Shown here one piece after another: positions 1 to 8,721 of a DNA stretch of 64,000 nt. How positions within the stretch are numbered: the stretch's first letter is position 1; every line of letters begins with the position of its first letter. The notes beneath the pieces were generated by a model. The model was not told the DNA's origin and did no database searches. It worked only from the letters and a program-made list of their open reading frames with translations. The translations under genes and the position numbers were made by a program. The stretch comes from Ellagibacter isourolithinifaciens (lineage in GTDB: Bacteria; Actinomycetota; Coriobacteriia; Coriobacteriales; Eggerthellaceae), in the NCBI RefSeq assembly GCF_008831035.1, contig NZ_WAJR01000004.1, positions 52,828 through 116,827 of the forward strand, in the 5' to 3' direction.

Positions 1-1290
1 GGGAGCGATTGGACCCCTGACTTTGGCGCGGGCGGCGAACTCGGCTGCCACTGATTCCGCGCGGCGGCGGTCCTCGTCGTCTCCCAAACAGGAGGCAACG
101 AGCAGCAACCGCGAACGCGATTCGGGGTCGATGCTGCGCGAGAAGGCGAACTTGCGCGCGAGGAAAAGCGCACAGGCGGCATCGTCGAGCGCGGCCAAAC
201 GCACCGCCTCGTCGGCAGCGAGGAGGATCCTGTTCTGGCGCGCGTTCTTTCCTGCGTAAACAAAGAGCTCGTGAGCAGGCTTGAAGCACGCCGCCGAGAG
301 GAGGTCGGCACCGTGAGCGGCAAGCCAGCTCGCGCAGGCCGGCTTCGTCGCGAAAAAGCGGACGACGGCGCATGCCCGTGCGGCCGCCCCGCGTTCGAGC
401 AGCATCGCCGCAATGCATACCGCAAGCTCGCTCGCGTCCCCGCACGTCGACCCGTCGACGACCCGGTCCACCGCCCGCGAAAAGCCCTGGGCAAGCACGG
501 AAACATCGATGGCAACAGCATCGAAGGAGTCCTCCCGAGCGCAGACGCCGAGGAACGGATAGTCCTCCTCTATCAGGGAAATCGCCTCGTTCGCATGACG
601 CGCGCCCACAAGCGAAACGAGCTCGGAGAGGCTTCCCTTCCCCATCGCCAGCATGAGAAACGCCGCGAGCAGAACGCTTGCAGGCGGCTCTTCGGCGGCC
701 ATGCCCGCGACGAGGCGGCCTCCATCGTCCGAGCCCCACGCGACGCACGCCGCGCGGCACTTCGCATGTGGGGAGTCCGTCGCCCGCACAGTATGCTTCA
801 TCTCATCGTCAGTAAGCAGAAAGCGGCGCGCTGAGAGCTTCACCCTGTCGCGATGCAAATCGGAATAGGCGTCACAGGTTGGCGTGCACGTTACGAGGAC
901 CTCGATTCCCGCCGCGAGCAGCTCGTCTACGACCTCGGAAAACACCTCGACCCGCGAGGCATCCATGCGCGGCAGGTCGTCGAACACCACAAGCGAGCCC
1001 GCGCCACCGATTTCGGCCACGCGCGATGCGATGATACCGGCGTCGAGGTCGCGCAGGAAGCACGGGCTTTCGCAGTTGACCCAGAATGTTTGCCTGAACG
1101 AGAAGACGACCTGCGCATATTCCGCAGCAACCGTCGATTTGCCGAAGCCTGTTGGAGCGACGAGGAAGCGCGCGACGTCGCGGGAGCGCAGAAGGTCCGC
1201 GATGAGATGGGGGCGGGAATGGGTCGCAGAAGAAGCGACGTGCTTGGGGCGGCGGCCCTTGCATGAGCACGACATCAGAAAGTCGGACAT
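1..1290 (-). CDS. MalT-like P-loop ATPase, probable LuxR-family regulator (3' end outside window)
   Basis: An open frame of 430 codons starts at ATG 1290 and has no stop before the window edge. Residues 45-53 (APTGFGKST) form a Walker A motif and residues 101-106 (VVFDDL) a Walker B-like strand, in the arrangement of the signal-transduction ATPase domain of MalT-type regulators. The part after about residue 200 is Ala/Leu-rich and helical, as expected for the helical repeats that precede a C-terminal LuxR helix-turn-helix, which would lie outside the window. It is downstream of the rsfS operon but separated from it by 368 nt and a hairpin terminator, so it is probably transcribed independently. 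The ATPase is well supported; the LuxR ending is inferred. Confidence 0.7.
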   Translation of the reverse strand, partial: MSDFLMSCSCKGRRPKHVASSATHSRPHLIADLLRSRDVARFLVAPTGFGKSTVAAEYAQVVFSFRQTFWVNCESPCFLRDLDAGIIASRVAEIGGAGSLVVFDDLPRMDASRVEVFSEVVDELLAAGIEVLVTCTPTCDAYSDLHRDRVKLSARRFLLTDDEMKHTVRATDSPHAKCRAACVAWGSDDGGRLVAGMAAEEPPASVLLAAFLMLAMGKGSLSELVSLVGARHANEAISLIEEDYPFLGVCAREDSFDAVAIDVSVLAQGFSRAVDRVVDGSTCGDASELAVCIAAMLLERGAAARACAVVRFFATKPACASWLAAHGADLLSAACFKPAHELFVYAGKNARQNRILLAADEAVRLAALDDAACALFLARKFAFSRSIDPESRSRLLLVASCLGDDEDRRRAESVAAEFAARAKVRGPIAP

Positions 1291-1658
1291 TGGTGTCCCT
1301 CTCCCAAAAGCAAAAGCCGCAGTAAGCGAGTCTACGCGCCGAACCGATGAGCCGCCATACCGTATGCACGAAAGAGGCCTTCGCGACCGCGGGCGCCTTT
1401 CGGCTTTGTGTCCCGAAAAGAACCCTGGCCCATGAGGTCCTGAAAGCAAGAAAAGCCTGCAGCGCGCCTTCTGCCGGCGCACTGCAGGCAACTAAAGCGA
1501 ATTGGGAAGATACCGAAGGAAACAGCGCACGACCGAGCGCGCTTCAGCAGACGATTGGGCGCGATTTTGCCGCGTTCGCGCCAGACCCCTGTCGCCTGCT
1601 CGCCGCGTTCGCGCCGCGATTTCGCCGCCTGTCCGTCGAGTTCTTGCCAGGTTTCAGC
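1291..1658. other. Intergenic spacer between rsfS and the MalT-like gene
   Basis: Apart from the terminator at 1451-1489 I see no gene. Between 1555 and 1640 there are imperfect GC-rich direct repeats containing GCCGCGTTCGCGCC. The promoter of the MalT-like gene should lie near 1300-1400 but no convincing -35/-10 pair was found. Confidence 0.5.
1451..1489 (-). terminator. Rho-independent terminator after rsfS
   Basis: On the minus strand GCCTGCAG (1489-1482) pairs with CTGCAGGC (1462-1455), and the inner GC-rich arms also pair. The hairpin is followed by TTTTC. It closes the rplU-to-rsfS transcript. Confidence 0.75.
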
Positions 1659-2084
1659 CTATTTCTTGGGCAGAAGCTTCGAGATGCGGTCGGAGTACTC
1701 GACGTCGCAAAGCCCCGCCTCCTTCGCCAAATCGAGCACGGGGGCGTCGTTCCACAGCTCCTCGAGGCGATAGTACTCGCGCGTCTCGGGCTGGAAGACG
1801 TGCACGACGATCTGGCCGTAATCGAGCAGCGACCACGATCCGTCCTGCGTTCCTTCGACATGGAAGGGCTTCACGCCGCCCTTGTCCCGCAAATCTTCCT
1901 TGATGGCATCGACGATCGAGTTCACCTGGCGGCTGTTGGACGCCGTGACGATCACGAAAAAGTCGGTCTCGCCGACAAGCTCCGCCACGTCCTGCACGAG
2001 GATGTCGGTTGCCTTCTTCTCGTCGGCCGCCTGGGCGGCGATAATCGCGAGCTCTCGCGAGGTTTTCTGTTCGTTAGCGCTCAC
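1659..2084 (-). CDS. rsfS: Ribosome silencing factor RsfS (Iojap/YbeB)
   Basis: This 141-residue protein of the RsfS family binds ribosomal protein uL14 and blocks subunit joining when nutrients are limiting. The core runs from ARELA-like helices through DFFVIVTASNSRQV and the C-terminal segment YGQIVVHVFQPETREYY, both hallmarks of the family. I chose the GTG at 2084, not the longer upstream TTG frame, because AAAGGAG lies 7 nt before it. The GTG overlaps the yqeK stop (GTGA), so the two genes are translationally coupled. It is the last gene of the rplU-obg-proBA-nadD operon, and the nadD-yqeK-rsfS order is common in Gram-positive genomes. Confidence 0.95.
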   Translation of the reverse strand: MSANEQKTSRELAIIAAQAADEKKATDILVQDVAELVGETDFFVIVTASNSRQVNSIVDAIKEDLRDKGGVKPFHVEGTQDGSWSLLDYGQIVVHVFQPETREYYRLEELWNDAPVLDLAKEAGLCDVEYSDRISKLLPKK

Positions 2085-2734
2085 TTGCGCTCCTTTCGTT
2101 TTGCGTTTATGTACGGTTTCTCGTTTTTCACCGCGTAGGCGTTCCAAATATCTACCGTGCGCGGATGCAGCGTCTTTCCTTGCTCGATGATGAGAATCGT
2201 CCAGTACCCGAGCACTGCAACGTAGAGCTCCTCGAGCGTCACGCGGCCGATTTGGGCACGCAACTCGTCAACGCGCCCGAAACGTCGGTTCGGCTCAAGC
2301 GCATCGGCACAGTAGAGTACCATATCGAGCGGCGTCATATCGATCTCGCCCGTGGTATGGCGCTCGATTGCCTGCAGGATGCCTGCGGGAATAGCGGGGT
2401 ACTCCCGCCCGAGCGCGGCGGCGGCAGTCGGACCGTGTAGAAGGCGCGGCTGGTGCTCCAGAATCCACGGGTTCACCCGAAGTCCCAGCTCGCGGACGCG
2501 TTCGCGAATCTCCTCGTCATCGTAGGCCTTGTCCCAGTCGTGCAAAAGCCCCGCAAGCCGGGCCTCGCGCACATCGACCCCGTAGGCTCGCGCGAGAATC
2601 TCGGCCTCCTCGACCACGCCCATCACATGGGTAAAGCGCTTCTTGCTGACGCGCTGTTCGAGCTCCGCCTTGCGTTCTTTGAAGAACGCCTCGCCGAGCA
2701 CCTCGGCGGAATCGCCGCCGCTTTCCTTCCCCAC
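2081..2734 (-). CDS. yqeK: YqeK-type HD-domain hydrolase (diadenosine tetraphosphatase family)
   Basis: The 217-residue protein has an HD metal-binding fold: a first His in FTHVMGV near residue 37, the HD pair in LLHDWDKAY near residue 66, and later His residues in LEHQPRLLHG and ERHTTG. Characterised YqeK proteins hydrolyse Ap4A symmetrically to ADP. It starts at GTG 2734 with AAAGGAG about 9 nt upstream, 3 nt after the nadD stop. About 20 residues precede the catalytic domain. It shares its last bases with the rsfS start. The family is clear; substrate preference is inferred. Confidence 0.9.
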   Translation of the reverse strand: MGKESGGDSAEVLGEAFFKERKAELEQRVSKKRFTHVMGVVEEAEILARAYGVDVREARLAGLLHDWDKAYDDEEIRERVRELGLRVNPWILEHQPRLLHGPTAAAALGREYPAIPAGILQAIERHTTGEIDMTPLDMVLYCADALEPNRRFGRVDELRAQIGRVTLEELYVAVLGYWTILIIEQGKTLHPRTVDIWNAYAVKNEKPYINAKRKERK

Positions 2735-2737
2735 CGT

Positions 2738-3505
2738 TTAACGCTCCTTTCGGTACAGGCCATGCTCGCATACGTAATCGCGCACGCGCGACATGGTGAG
2801 GTATCTGATTGATTTGCCCTCGCTGACACGGCGCCGCAGGTCGCTTGAAGAGACCGACAGCCCCGTGACCTCGAGAAAGTCAACTGTGAAGGGGCTTTTC
2901 TCGAAGGTGGCTCGCATCTCGTCGTTAAGCGTATAACCCGGGCGCGTCACGGCGACGAACCGCGCGAGCCCCGCGACCGCTTCGCTTTCATGCCAGCGGA
3001 AGATCTTCGCAACCGCGTCGGCGCCCGTGATGAACACGAGCTCGACGTTGTCGGGATAATGCGCCCGCAGCTCGCGCAACGTGTCGACGGTGTAAGTGTC
3101 GCCGCCACGCTTGATCTCCATCGCGCTCACGTCGAAGGCGGGGTTGCTCTCGGTCGCGAGGCGGCACATGGCAAGCCGATCGTCCGCGGGCGTGACGTCG
3201 CGGTCGCGCTTGAAGACGGGGCTGCCGGCGGGAATGAACACCACCGCGTCGAGCCCGTACGCCTCGCGCACCTGTTCGGCGCAGGCCAGATGCCCGATGT
3301 GGATGGGATCGAAGGTGCCGCCCATGATTCCCAGCCGGGCAGGCGCACCGTCCGCCCCCAAGTTGTCAAGCCCCTCGCTCACGACGGGCGAACGGCGCGA
3401 GGCCACCTCGCCAGGGCGCGAGACCGCCTGGGCGGGCTGCACCTCGCACCGGCCGGGCCGCGATGCAGGTGCGCTCGATTCGCTTGCCAGCGTTTCCTCC
3501 CTCAT
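2738..3505 (-). CDS. nadD: Nicotinate-nucleotide adenylyltransferase
   Basis: NadD transfers AMP from ATP to nicotinate mononucleotide in NAD synthesis. GGTFDPIHIGHL near residue 62 is the nucleotidyltransferase GxFxPxHxGH signature, and SVSSSDLRRRV near the C-terminus matches the family's SSTxxR ATP-binding motif. The frame from ATG 3505 gives 255 residues, about 50-57 more than usual: the extra N-terminal part is Pro/Ala/Ser-rich and looks disordered. A GAGGT sequence sits 8 nt before this ATG, immediately after the proA stop. An internal TTG just before the catalytic domain could give a protein of normal length. Confidence 0.93.
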   Translation of the reverse strand: MREETLASESSAPASRPGRCEVQPAQAVSRPGEVASRRSPVVSEGLDNLGADGAPARLGIMGGTFDPIHIGHLACAEQVREAYGLDAVVFIPAGSPVFKRDRDVTPADDRLAMCRLATESNPAFDVSAMEIKRGGDTYTVDTLRELRAHYPDNVELVFITGADAVAKIFRWHESEAVAGLARFVAVTRPGYTLNDEMRATFEKSPFTVDFLEVTGLSVSSSDLRRRVSEGKSIRYLTMSRVRDYVCEHGLYRKER

Positions 3506-3508
3506 GCG

Positions 3509-4813
3509 CTAGGACCTCACCTGGCCGTCGCCTCGCAGCACGTACTTGTACGAGGTCAGCCCGTCAGTCGCGAAGGGGCCGCGCACGTGCAGCTTCTGCG
3601 TGGAGATGCCGATCTCGGCGCCGAGGCCGAACATGCCGCCGTCCGTGAAGGCCGTCGAGGCGTTCGCATAGACCGCCGCCGCGTCGACCTCGTTCAGGAA
3701 GCGCTCAATCGCCGCGGCACCCTCGGGGTCGCTCGGGTTCGCCACGATGGCCTCAGAGTGCATCGTGCCGTAGCGGTTCACGTGGGCAATGGCCTCGTCG
3801 ACGCCCGCGACGCACTTCACCGCGATTTCGGGACCTAAGTATTCGGTTTCCCAATCTTGCTCGCTTGCGCGGTCGACGCGCAGCGCGCTTTGCCCCTGCC
3901 CGCGCAAGGCCCCCGCGGCAAGCGCAGCCTCGCAGGCCAGCTCGTCGGCATGAATCGCCACCCCGCGATCGGCCAGCTCGGAGAGCGCCTTGGGAAGAAA
4001 ATCGGCGGCGATGGACGCATCGACGAGCAGCGTCTCGCAGGCGTTGCAGACCCCGAAGCGGCGGCACTTCGCGTTCACGAGGATCTCGCGCGCCATGTCG
4101 AAGTCGGCGGATTCGTGCACGTAGACGTGGCAGTTTCCCGTTCCCGTCTCGATGACGGGGACCTTGGCCGTCTCCACGCAGTGGCGGATGAGCCCCGCGC
4201 CGCCGCGGGGAACGAGCACGTCAATCAGGCCGTGGAGCCCCATAAGGACGTCGGTCGCCGCGCGATCGGTCGAGGCGACAATACCGATCGAACCCTCGGG
4301 CATGCCCGCCTGCTCCGCCGCAGCCGAGAGCACGCGCGCGATGGCCGCACACGAGCGGGCCGCCATCGACCCGCCGCGCAAGATGCAGGCGTTTCCTGAC
4401 TTCAGGCAGATGCCGGCGGCGTCGGCGGTCACGTTCGGACGCGCCTCGTACACGACGGCGACGACGCCGAAGGGGACGCTCACGCGCTCGAGGCGGATTC
4501 CAGACTCGAGGGTGCGCCGCTCGAGCGTGCGCCCGAGCGGGTCGGGAAGCTCAGCTAGGCTCTCGAGCGCGGCGGCCATGTCCTCGATGCGCGCGTCGGT
4601 GAGGAGCAGCCGGTCGATGAGGCTTTCCTTCGTGCCTTTTTCGCGCGCGGCGGCAACGTCTACCGCGTTTGCCTTAAGAACTGCAGGCGCGCTTTCGCGC
4701 AGCGCTTGCGCCATGGCGCGCAGGGCGCCGTTGCGCTCGTCGTCGCTCGTGTGGGCCAGGCGCACGCTTGCCGCGCGAGCCCGCTTGGCGAGCATCTCAA
4801 TCTCTTCGTACAT
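3509..4813 (-). CDS. proA: Gamma-glutamyl phosphate reductase
   Basis: ProA is the second enzyme of proline synthesis: it reduces gamma-glutamyl phosphate with NADPH to glutamate semialdehyde. The 434 residues match the family length. The catalytic cysteine lies in FGVCNACETLL near residue 255; YEARPNVT and the glycine-rich LVPRGGAGLI are typical of the aldehyde dehydrogenase-like fold. AGAAAGG precedes ATG 4813. It is 63 nt downstream of proB and 3 nt upstream of nadD, so the proline and NAD genes share one transcript. Confidence 0.96.
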   Translation of the reverse strand: MYEEIEMLAKRARAASVRLAHTSDDERNGALRAMAQALRESAPAVLKANAVDVAAAREKGTKESLIDRLLLTDARIEDMAAALESLAELPDPLGRTLERRTLESGIRLERVSVPFGVVAVVYEARPNVTADAAGICLKSGNACILRGGSMAARSCAAIARVLSAAAEQAGMPEGSIGIVASTDRAATDVLMGLHGLIDVLVPRGGAGLIRHCVETAKVPVIETGTGNCHVYVHESADFDMAREILVNAKCRRFGVCNACETLLVDASIAADFLPKALSELADRGVAIHADELACEAALAAGALRGQGQSALRVDRASEQDWETEYLGPEIAVKCVAGVDEAIAHVNRYGTMHSEAIVANPSDPEGAAAIERFLNEVDAAAVYANASTAFTDGGMFGLGAEIGISTQKLHVRGPFATDGLTSYKYVLRGDGQVRS

Positions 4814-4876
4814 GCCTGAACCTTTCTCTCGCCCGTTCCCCTCGATTACCCCAGCTCACTGGGTGGTTCTCAATCC

Positions 4877-6082
4877 CTACTCGAAGGCGATCAGCTCGTC
4901 GCGGTGGATGACCGGCTTGTCGGCGAACGCCGCGAGCAGGCGGTTGCGCTCAAGCTCCTCACGCGTACGCCCGCAGGCAAGCTCCACCTCGTCGCTCGAG
5001 AACGCCGTGCGGCCGCGGGCGATCACATGCCCCGTCGCGTCTTTCACGTCGACGATGTCGTCGTCGTTGAAGCGCCCCTCGACACGCGAGATGCCCACCG
5101 ACAGAAGCGAGCTGCCGCGGTGTAGCAGCGCGTTCTTCGCGCCGTCGTCGACGATGAGCGCGCCGCGTGCGGAGTCGCCGAGCGCGATCCACAACTTGCG
5201 CGGCGTAATCTCGTGCGGGCGCTCGCTCGCCGCGAAACGCGTGCCGATGCGGTCGCCGAAAGCTGCGTGCACGATAGCGTCGGGAGCGTGGCCCAAGCAG
5301 ATGGTCATGGGAATGCCCGCCGCCATAAGCACGCGCGCGGCCTTGATCTTGGTGATCATGCCGCCCGAGCCGACGACGCTTCCCGCGTCTCCCGCGACGC
5401 CCATGATGCTCTCGTCGATGCGCTCGACGCACTCGATCAGGTGCGCGCCTTCGACCTTCGTCGGGTTTGCGTCGTAGAGCCCGTCGATATCGGAGAGGAT
5501 CACCATAAGCTCTGCCTCGACAAGGCACGCCACGAGCGCCGCGAGCGTATCGTTGTCGCCGAAGCGGATCTGCTCGACCGACACCGTGTCGTTCTCGTTC
5601 ACGATGGGCACGACCCCCATCTCAAGCAAGCGGGAAAGCGTGTCGCGAGCATGGAGATACGCCGTGCGGTCGGCCGTGTCGCGCCTGGTCAAAAGCACAA
5701 GGGACGTGGTAATCCCATGCTGGGCGAACGCGCGGGCGTAGCCTGCCGAAAGCGCGCTTTGCCCCACCGAGGCCGCCGCCTGAAGGCTCGGCATGTCGGT
5801 GGGCCGCCGCTCGATGCCAAGCGCCTCGAGCCCGCACGCGATGGCCGCGCTCGTCACGATGATGGGCGAGAAGCCCGCCTCGCGCACGCGGGTGACCTGG
5901 CGCGCGACATCGTCGAGAAACGCGTAGTCGATCTTGCTCTCCGACGTGGTGAGCGTCGAAGAGCCGATCTTAACCACGAGCGGGCGCAGATGGGCGGCAA
6001 GGTGCGCCTCGCGCGCCCCATGGTTTCCGCAGACACCGCAGCCCTCGCCCGCGGCGGGATTGTCGATTTTAGCCTCGTCCAT
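4877..6082 (-). CDS. proB: Glutamate 5-kinase with C-terminal PUA domain
   Basis: ProB phosphorylates glutamate in the committed step of proline synthesis. The amino-acid kinase domain begins at LVVKIGSSTLT (about residue 36) and contains IVNENDTVSV and FGDNDTLAALVA. The last 100 residues (GALIVDDGAKNALL onward) form a PUA domain, giving 401 residues in total. The first 34 residues are an unusual extension with CGVCGN. The ATG at 6082 overlaps the obg stop (TAATG), indicating coupling. Feedback inhibition by proline is a family property and cannot be judged from the sequence. Confidence 0.95.
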   Translation of the reverse strand: MDEAKIDNPAAGEGCGVCGNHGAREAHLAAHLRPLVVKIGSSTLTTSESKIDYAFLDDVARQVTRVREAGFSPIIVTSAAIACGLEALGIERRPTDMPSLQAAASVGQSALSAGYARAFAQHGITTSLVLLTRRDTADRTAYLHARDTLSRLLEMGVVPIVNENDTVSVEQIRFGDNDTLAALVACLVEAELMVILSDIDGLYDANPTKVEGAHLIECVERIDESIMGVAGDAGSVVGSGGMITKIKAARVLMAAGIPMTICLGHAPDAIVHAAFGDRIGTRFAASERPHEITPRKLWIALGDSARGALIVDDGAKNALLHRGSSLLSVGISRVEGRFNDDDIVDVKDATGHVIARGRTAFSSDEVELACGRTREELERNRLLAAFADKPVIHRDELIAFE

Positions 6083-7473
6083 TAGATGTCGAGCTCCTCG
6101 AACGCGTCGTCTGCCGTCGCCGACTCAAACTCGAACGCGCGCCCCACGATGCGGATCTCGTCACCGTTGCGGGCGCCCGCCTTCGCAAGCGCGTCCTCCA
6201 CGCCGATGCGCTTGAAACGGTGTTGCAGGAAGGCGATGGCGTCCTCGTTTTCCCAATCCGTCTGGATAACCATGCGCTCAACCTGGCCACCCTCCACGCG
6301 GAAGACGCCGTCGGAGAGCTTGCGCACGGTGAAGCGACGGTCGCGCATCTCGCGCTTGTGCTCCCACACGTGGTCGAACTCCGGCTGCTCGGCGGCCTTC
6401 GCGCGAGCCTCCTCGCGCAGCTCGTGCACCTTCGTCGCAATGGCGGCCTTGAGCGAGTCGACGCCCTTGCCCGTGAGCGCACTGATGCAGTAGAGCTTCG
6501 GGTCGATGGGGCTGTCCGCGAACTCGTCGCCGCCGGCCGCGGCGATGGAGTCGGCTCGCACGCGTTCGGCGAGCTTCTTGCAGATCTCCTCCGTGCCGGG
6601 GACGTCGATCTTGTTGGCCACGACGATGCGCGGGCGGGACGCGAGATCGCTCGCGTACAGCTCGAGCTCGCGGTTGATCACCTCGTAGTCGTTCAAAGGG
6701 TCGCGCCCCTCGTAGTCGCCCGTGAGGTCGACCACGTGCACGATGAGCGCGGTGCGCTCGATGTGGCGGAGGAACTCGTGCCCAAGCCCGCGCCCCTCGT
6801 GCGCTCCCTCGATAAGGCCGGGGACGTCGGCGCAGACGAAGCTCAGATCGCCGCTCGTCGCCACGCCCAAATTCGGGACAAGCGTCGTGAACGGGTAGTC
6901 GCCGATCTTCGGTCGGGCCGCCGAGATCTTCGAGATGAGCGAGGACTTCCCCGCCGAAGGCATGCCCACAAGCGCCGCGTCGGCCATGAGCTTCATCTCA
7001 AGCTCGACCCACTGCTCCTGCGAAGGCTCTCCCAACTCGGCGAACGCGGGAGCGCGGCGCGTGGACGTGACGAAGTGCACGTTTCCGCGGCCGCCGACGC
7101 CGCCGAGCGCCACGGTGATGCGCTCGCCGTCGTGCGTGAGGTCGGCGATGAGCTCGCCCGTTTCCTTCGTTTCCTCGAAGTACTCGTGGATCACCGTGCC
7201 CACGGGCACCTTCAAGATCATGTCCTCGCCGTCGGCGCCGCGCATGCGCGAGCCCTTGCCGTGCGTGCCGCGCTCAGCCTTGAAGTGGTGCTTGAAGCGG
7301 TAGTCAATCAGCGACGAGACGCCCAGGTCGGCCTGGATGACGACGTTGCCGCCGTGACCGCCGTCGCCGCCGTCGGGGCCGCCTTTAGGGACGTGCGCCT
7401 CGCGACGGAAGGACATGCAGCCCGCGCCGCCGTCGCCGCCTTTGACGTATATGCGTACCTTGTCTACGAACAT
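6082..7473 (-). CDS. obg: Obg/CgtA GTPase with OCT domain
   Basis: Obg is an essential ribosome-associated GTPase. The N-terminal Obg fold (to about residue 160) has the glycine-rich start VKGGDGGAGC. The G domain shows G1 GMPSAGKSS, switch II ADVPGLIEGA and G4 NKID. A C-terminal OCT domain (about 365-450) contains RRFTVRKLSDG. The length of 463 is typical of the actinobacterial form. It follows rpmA after a 130 nt gap containing a terminator-like hairpin, so it may be expressed by partial read-through or from its own promoter. It overlaps proB by one base. Confidence 0.97.
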   Translation of the reverse strand: MFVDKVRIYVKGGDGGAGCMSFRREAHVPKGGPDGGDGGHGGNVVIQADLGVSSLIDYRFKHHFKAERGTHGKGSRMRGADGEDMILKVPVGTVIHEYFEETKETGELIADLTHDGERITVALGGVGGRGNVHFVTSTRRAPAFAELGEPSQEQWVELEMKLMADAALVGMPSAGKSSLISKISAARPKIGDYPFTTLVPNLGVATSGDLSFVCADVPGLIEGAHEGRGLGHEFLRHIERTALIVHVVDLTGDYEGRDPLNDYEVINRELELYASDLASRPRIVVANKIDVPGTEEICKKLAERVRADSIAAAGGDEFADSPIDPKLYCISALTGKGVDSLKAAIATKVHELREEARAKAAEQPEFDHVWEHKREMRDRRFTVRKLSDGVFRVEGGQVERMVIQTDWENEDAIAFLQHRFKRIGVEDALAKAGARNGDEIRIVGRAFEFESATADDAFEELDI

Positions 7474-7534
7474 GGGGGATCCTTCGCTGCCAGGGCGGGC
7501 ATCATGTGCGCCCGCGTTGTCTGGATTGTAAACG

Positions 7535-7564
7535 AAAGGCGCCCTCTGATATGCAGGGGGCGCC
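7535..7564 (-). terminator. Terminator/attenuating hairpin between rpmA and obg
   Basis: Minus-strand GGCGCCCCC (7564-7556) pairs with GAGGGCGCC (7546-7538), with one G-T pair and a 9 nt loop, followed by TTTCGTT. It probably sets the ratio of ribosomal protein to obg transcripts. Confidence 0.75.
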
Positions 7565-7603
7565 TCGAAAACCGACTATCTATGCTGATTGCGCGGTAGC
7601 GTG

Positions 7604-7867
7604 CTATTCCTGTGCCTCGGCATCGGGGCGGACGTGCACGCGACGCTTCACACCGCGAGTGAACTCGAGGGTGCCGTCGCACAGCGCGAACAGGGTGTCG
7701 TCCTTGCCGCGGCCGACGTTCTCGCCGGGATGGAACTTGGTGCCGCGCTGACGAACGATGACGTTGCCGGTGCGAACATGCTGACCGCCGAACATCTTCA
7801 CGCCGAGTCGCTGTGCGTGAGAGTCGCGACCGTTGCGGCTGGAGCCTAAGCCTTTCTTATGAGCCAT
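7604..7867 (-). CDS. rpmA: Large ribosomal subunit protein bL27
   Basis: The 87-residue protein begins [16 protein letters not shown], the conserved bL27 N-terminus that reaches toward the peptidyl transferase centre, and has [15 protein letters not shown]. There is no cleavable N-terminal extension of the Firmicutes type: the sequence starts directly at the mature MAHKKG form. It lies 19 nt after rplU in the standard L21-L27-Obg order. Confidence 0.97.
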   Translation of the reverse strand: MAHKKGLGSSRNGRDSHAQRLGVKMFGGQHVRTGNVIVRQRGTKFHPGENVGRGKDDTLFALCDGTLEFTRGVKRRVHVRPDAEAQE

Positions 7868-7886
7868 GGTGTATGCCTCCCTTTAT

Positions 7887-8207
7887 CTATTCGGCGACAG
7901 CGGTGCCGACGGACTTGATTTCCACGCGAGTAAGCTGCTGACGATGGCCGCGCAGCTTCTTGTAGTTCTTGCGCTTCTTGAACTTGAAGACGAGAACCTT
8001 CTCGCCCTTGAACTGCTCGATGACAGTTGCGACCACCTTGGTGGCAGCGGCCTTGGCGGGATCTGCCTCGACGGTCTCGCCGTCGACGACGCAGATGACA
8101 GGAAGCTCGACCTCAGCGCCCACCTCGGCATCGAGCTTCTCGATGTTGATGCGGTCTCCAGGGGCAACCTTGTACTGCTTGCCGCCCGTTTTCACGATTG
8201 CGTACAT
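7887..8207 (-). CDS. rplU: Large ribosomal subunit protein bL21
   Basis: The 106-residue protein starts MYAIVKTGGKQYKV and ends with the RNA-binding stretch KFKKRKNYKKLRGHRQQLT, both diagnostic of bL21. AAGGAGAAGTG precedes ATG 8207. It is the first gene of the operon that continues through rpmA, obg, proBA, nadD, yqeK and rsfS. Confidence 0.97.
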   Translation of the reverse strand: MYAIVKTGGKQYKVAPGDRINIEKLDAEVGAEVELPVICVVDGETVEADPAKAAATKVVATVIEQFKGEKVLVFKFKKRKNYKKLRGHRQQLTRVEIKSVGTAVAE

Positions 8208-8347
8208 TCACTTCTCCTTATGCGAAATAACTGCATGCGATAACTTTGAAGCGTGGCCGTAGCAAGACTCCGAAGAGCGCATATGCACCGCCTCCGCGTA
8301 TCATCGCACTTATTCCCGATTGCGCCGTCCTTAGCGCAACCTATTGA

Positions 8348-8356
8348 ATGATACCA
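8348..8356 (-). promoter_or_regulatory. Candidate extended -10 of the rplU promoter
   Basis: The minus strand reads TGGTATCAT, an extended -10 shape, 140 nt upstream of rplU. No good -35 hexamer is seen. The long leader between it and rplU could hold an autoregulatory structure, but I could not identify a known L21-leader fold. Confidence 0.3.
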
Positions 8357-8475
8357 GAACTCATGGCTACGCGCGAGCGCGTTGCATGGATTTTTCATGA
8401 GAAAACACGGAGGCTTCACTCAGAGGCGAACAACGGGAAGACAGGGCTGCATGTTGTGTTGGGACGGGGCATTTT

Positions 8476-8557
8476 GCGAGAGCGAGATCGCAAGGAAGGA
8501 GGCCCTGCATTATGCGGAGCAGCGTCAGGCCTCCGCGAGGGCGAGATCGCAAGTAAG
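8476..8557. repeat. Pair of 23-nt direct repeats
   Basis: The copies at 8476-8498 and 8535-8557 differ at two positions and share GCGAGATCGCAAG. They lie in a noncoding stretch beyond the 3' end of the restriction operon. Function is unknown; they could be recombination traces at the edge of the defence island. Confidence 0.5.
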
Positions 8558-8721
8558 AAGATCGACAGCCCCGAACGGCGATGCCGTCAGAGGCGCGGGA
8601 AAGCGAGACCCCCGATTCCGCGCTCCTTTTTGTGGGGCGTCATCTTTCGAGGGGGCCCTGCCAGAAATCGGGTAGTCGAGGCTGCGCCCAGGGTCGCGCC
8701 GTACAAGCGACACGGATAACG

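Larger units (their letters stand above)
8208..8721. other. Intergenic region between the restriction operon and rplU
   Basis: No protein or tRNA gene is evident. It holds the rplU leader and two copies of a 23 nt direct repeat at 8476-8498 and 8535-8557, sharing GCGAGATCGCAAG, 59 nt apart. The 3' end of the defence operon's last gene lies at 8722, and no clear terminator follows it. Confidence 0.5.

Noticed and set aside
8476..8557. Start of a CRISPR array
   Set aside because: Only two imperfect copies, with no further repeat and no cas gene nearby.
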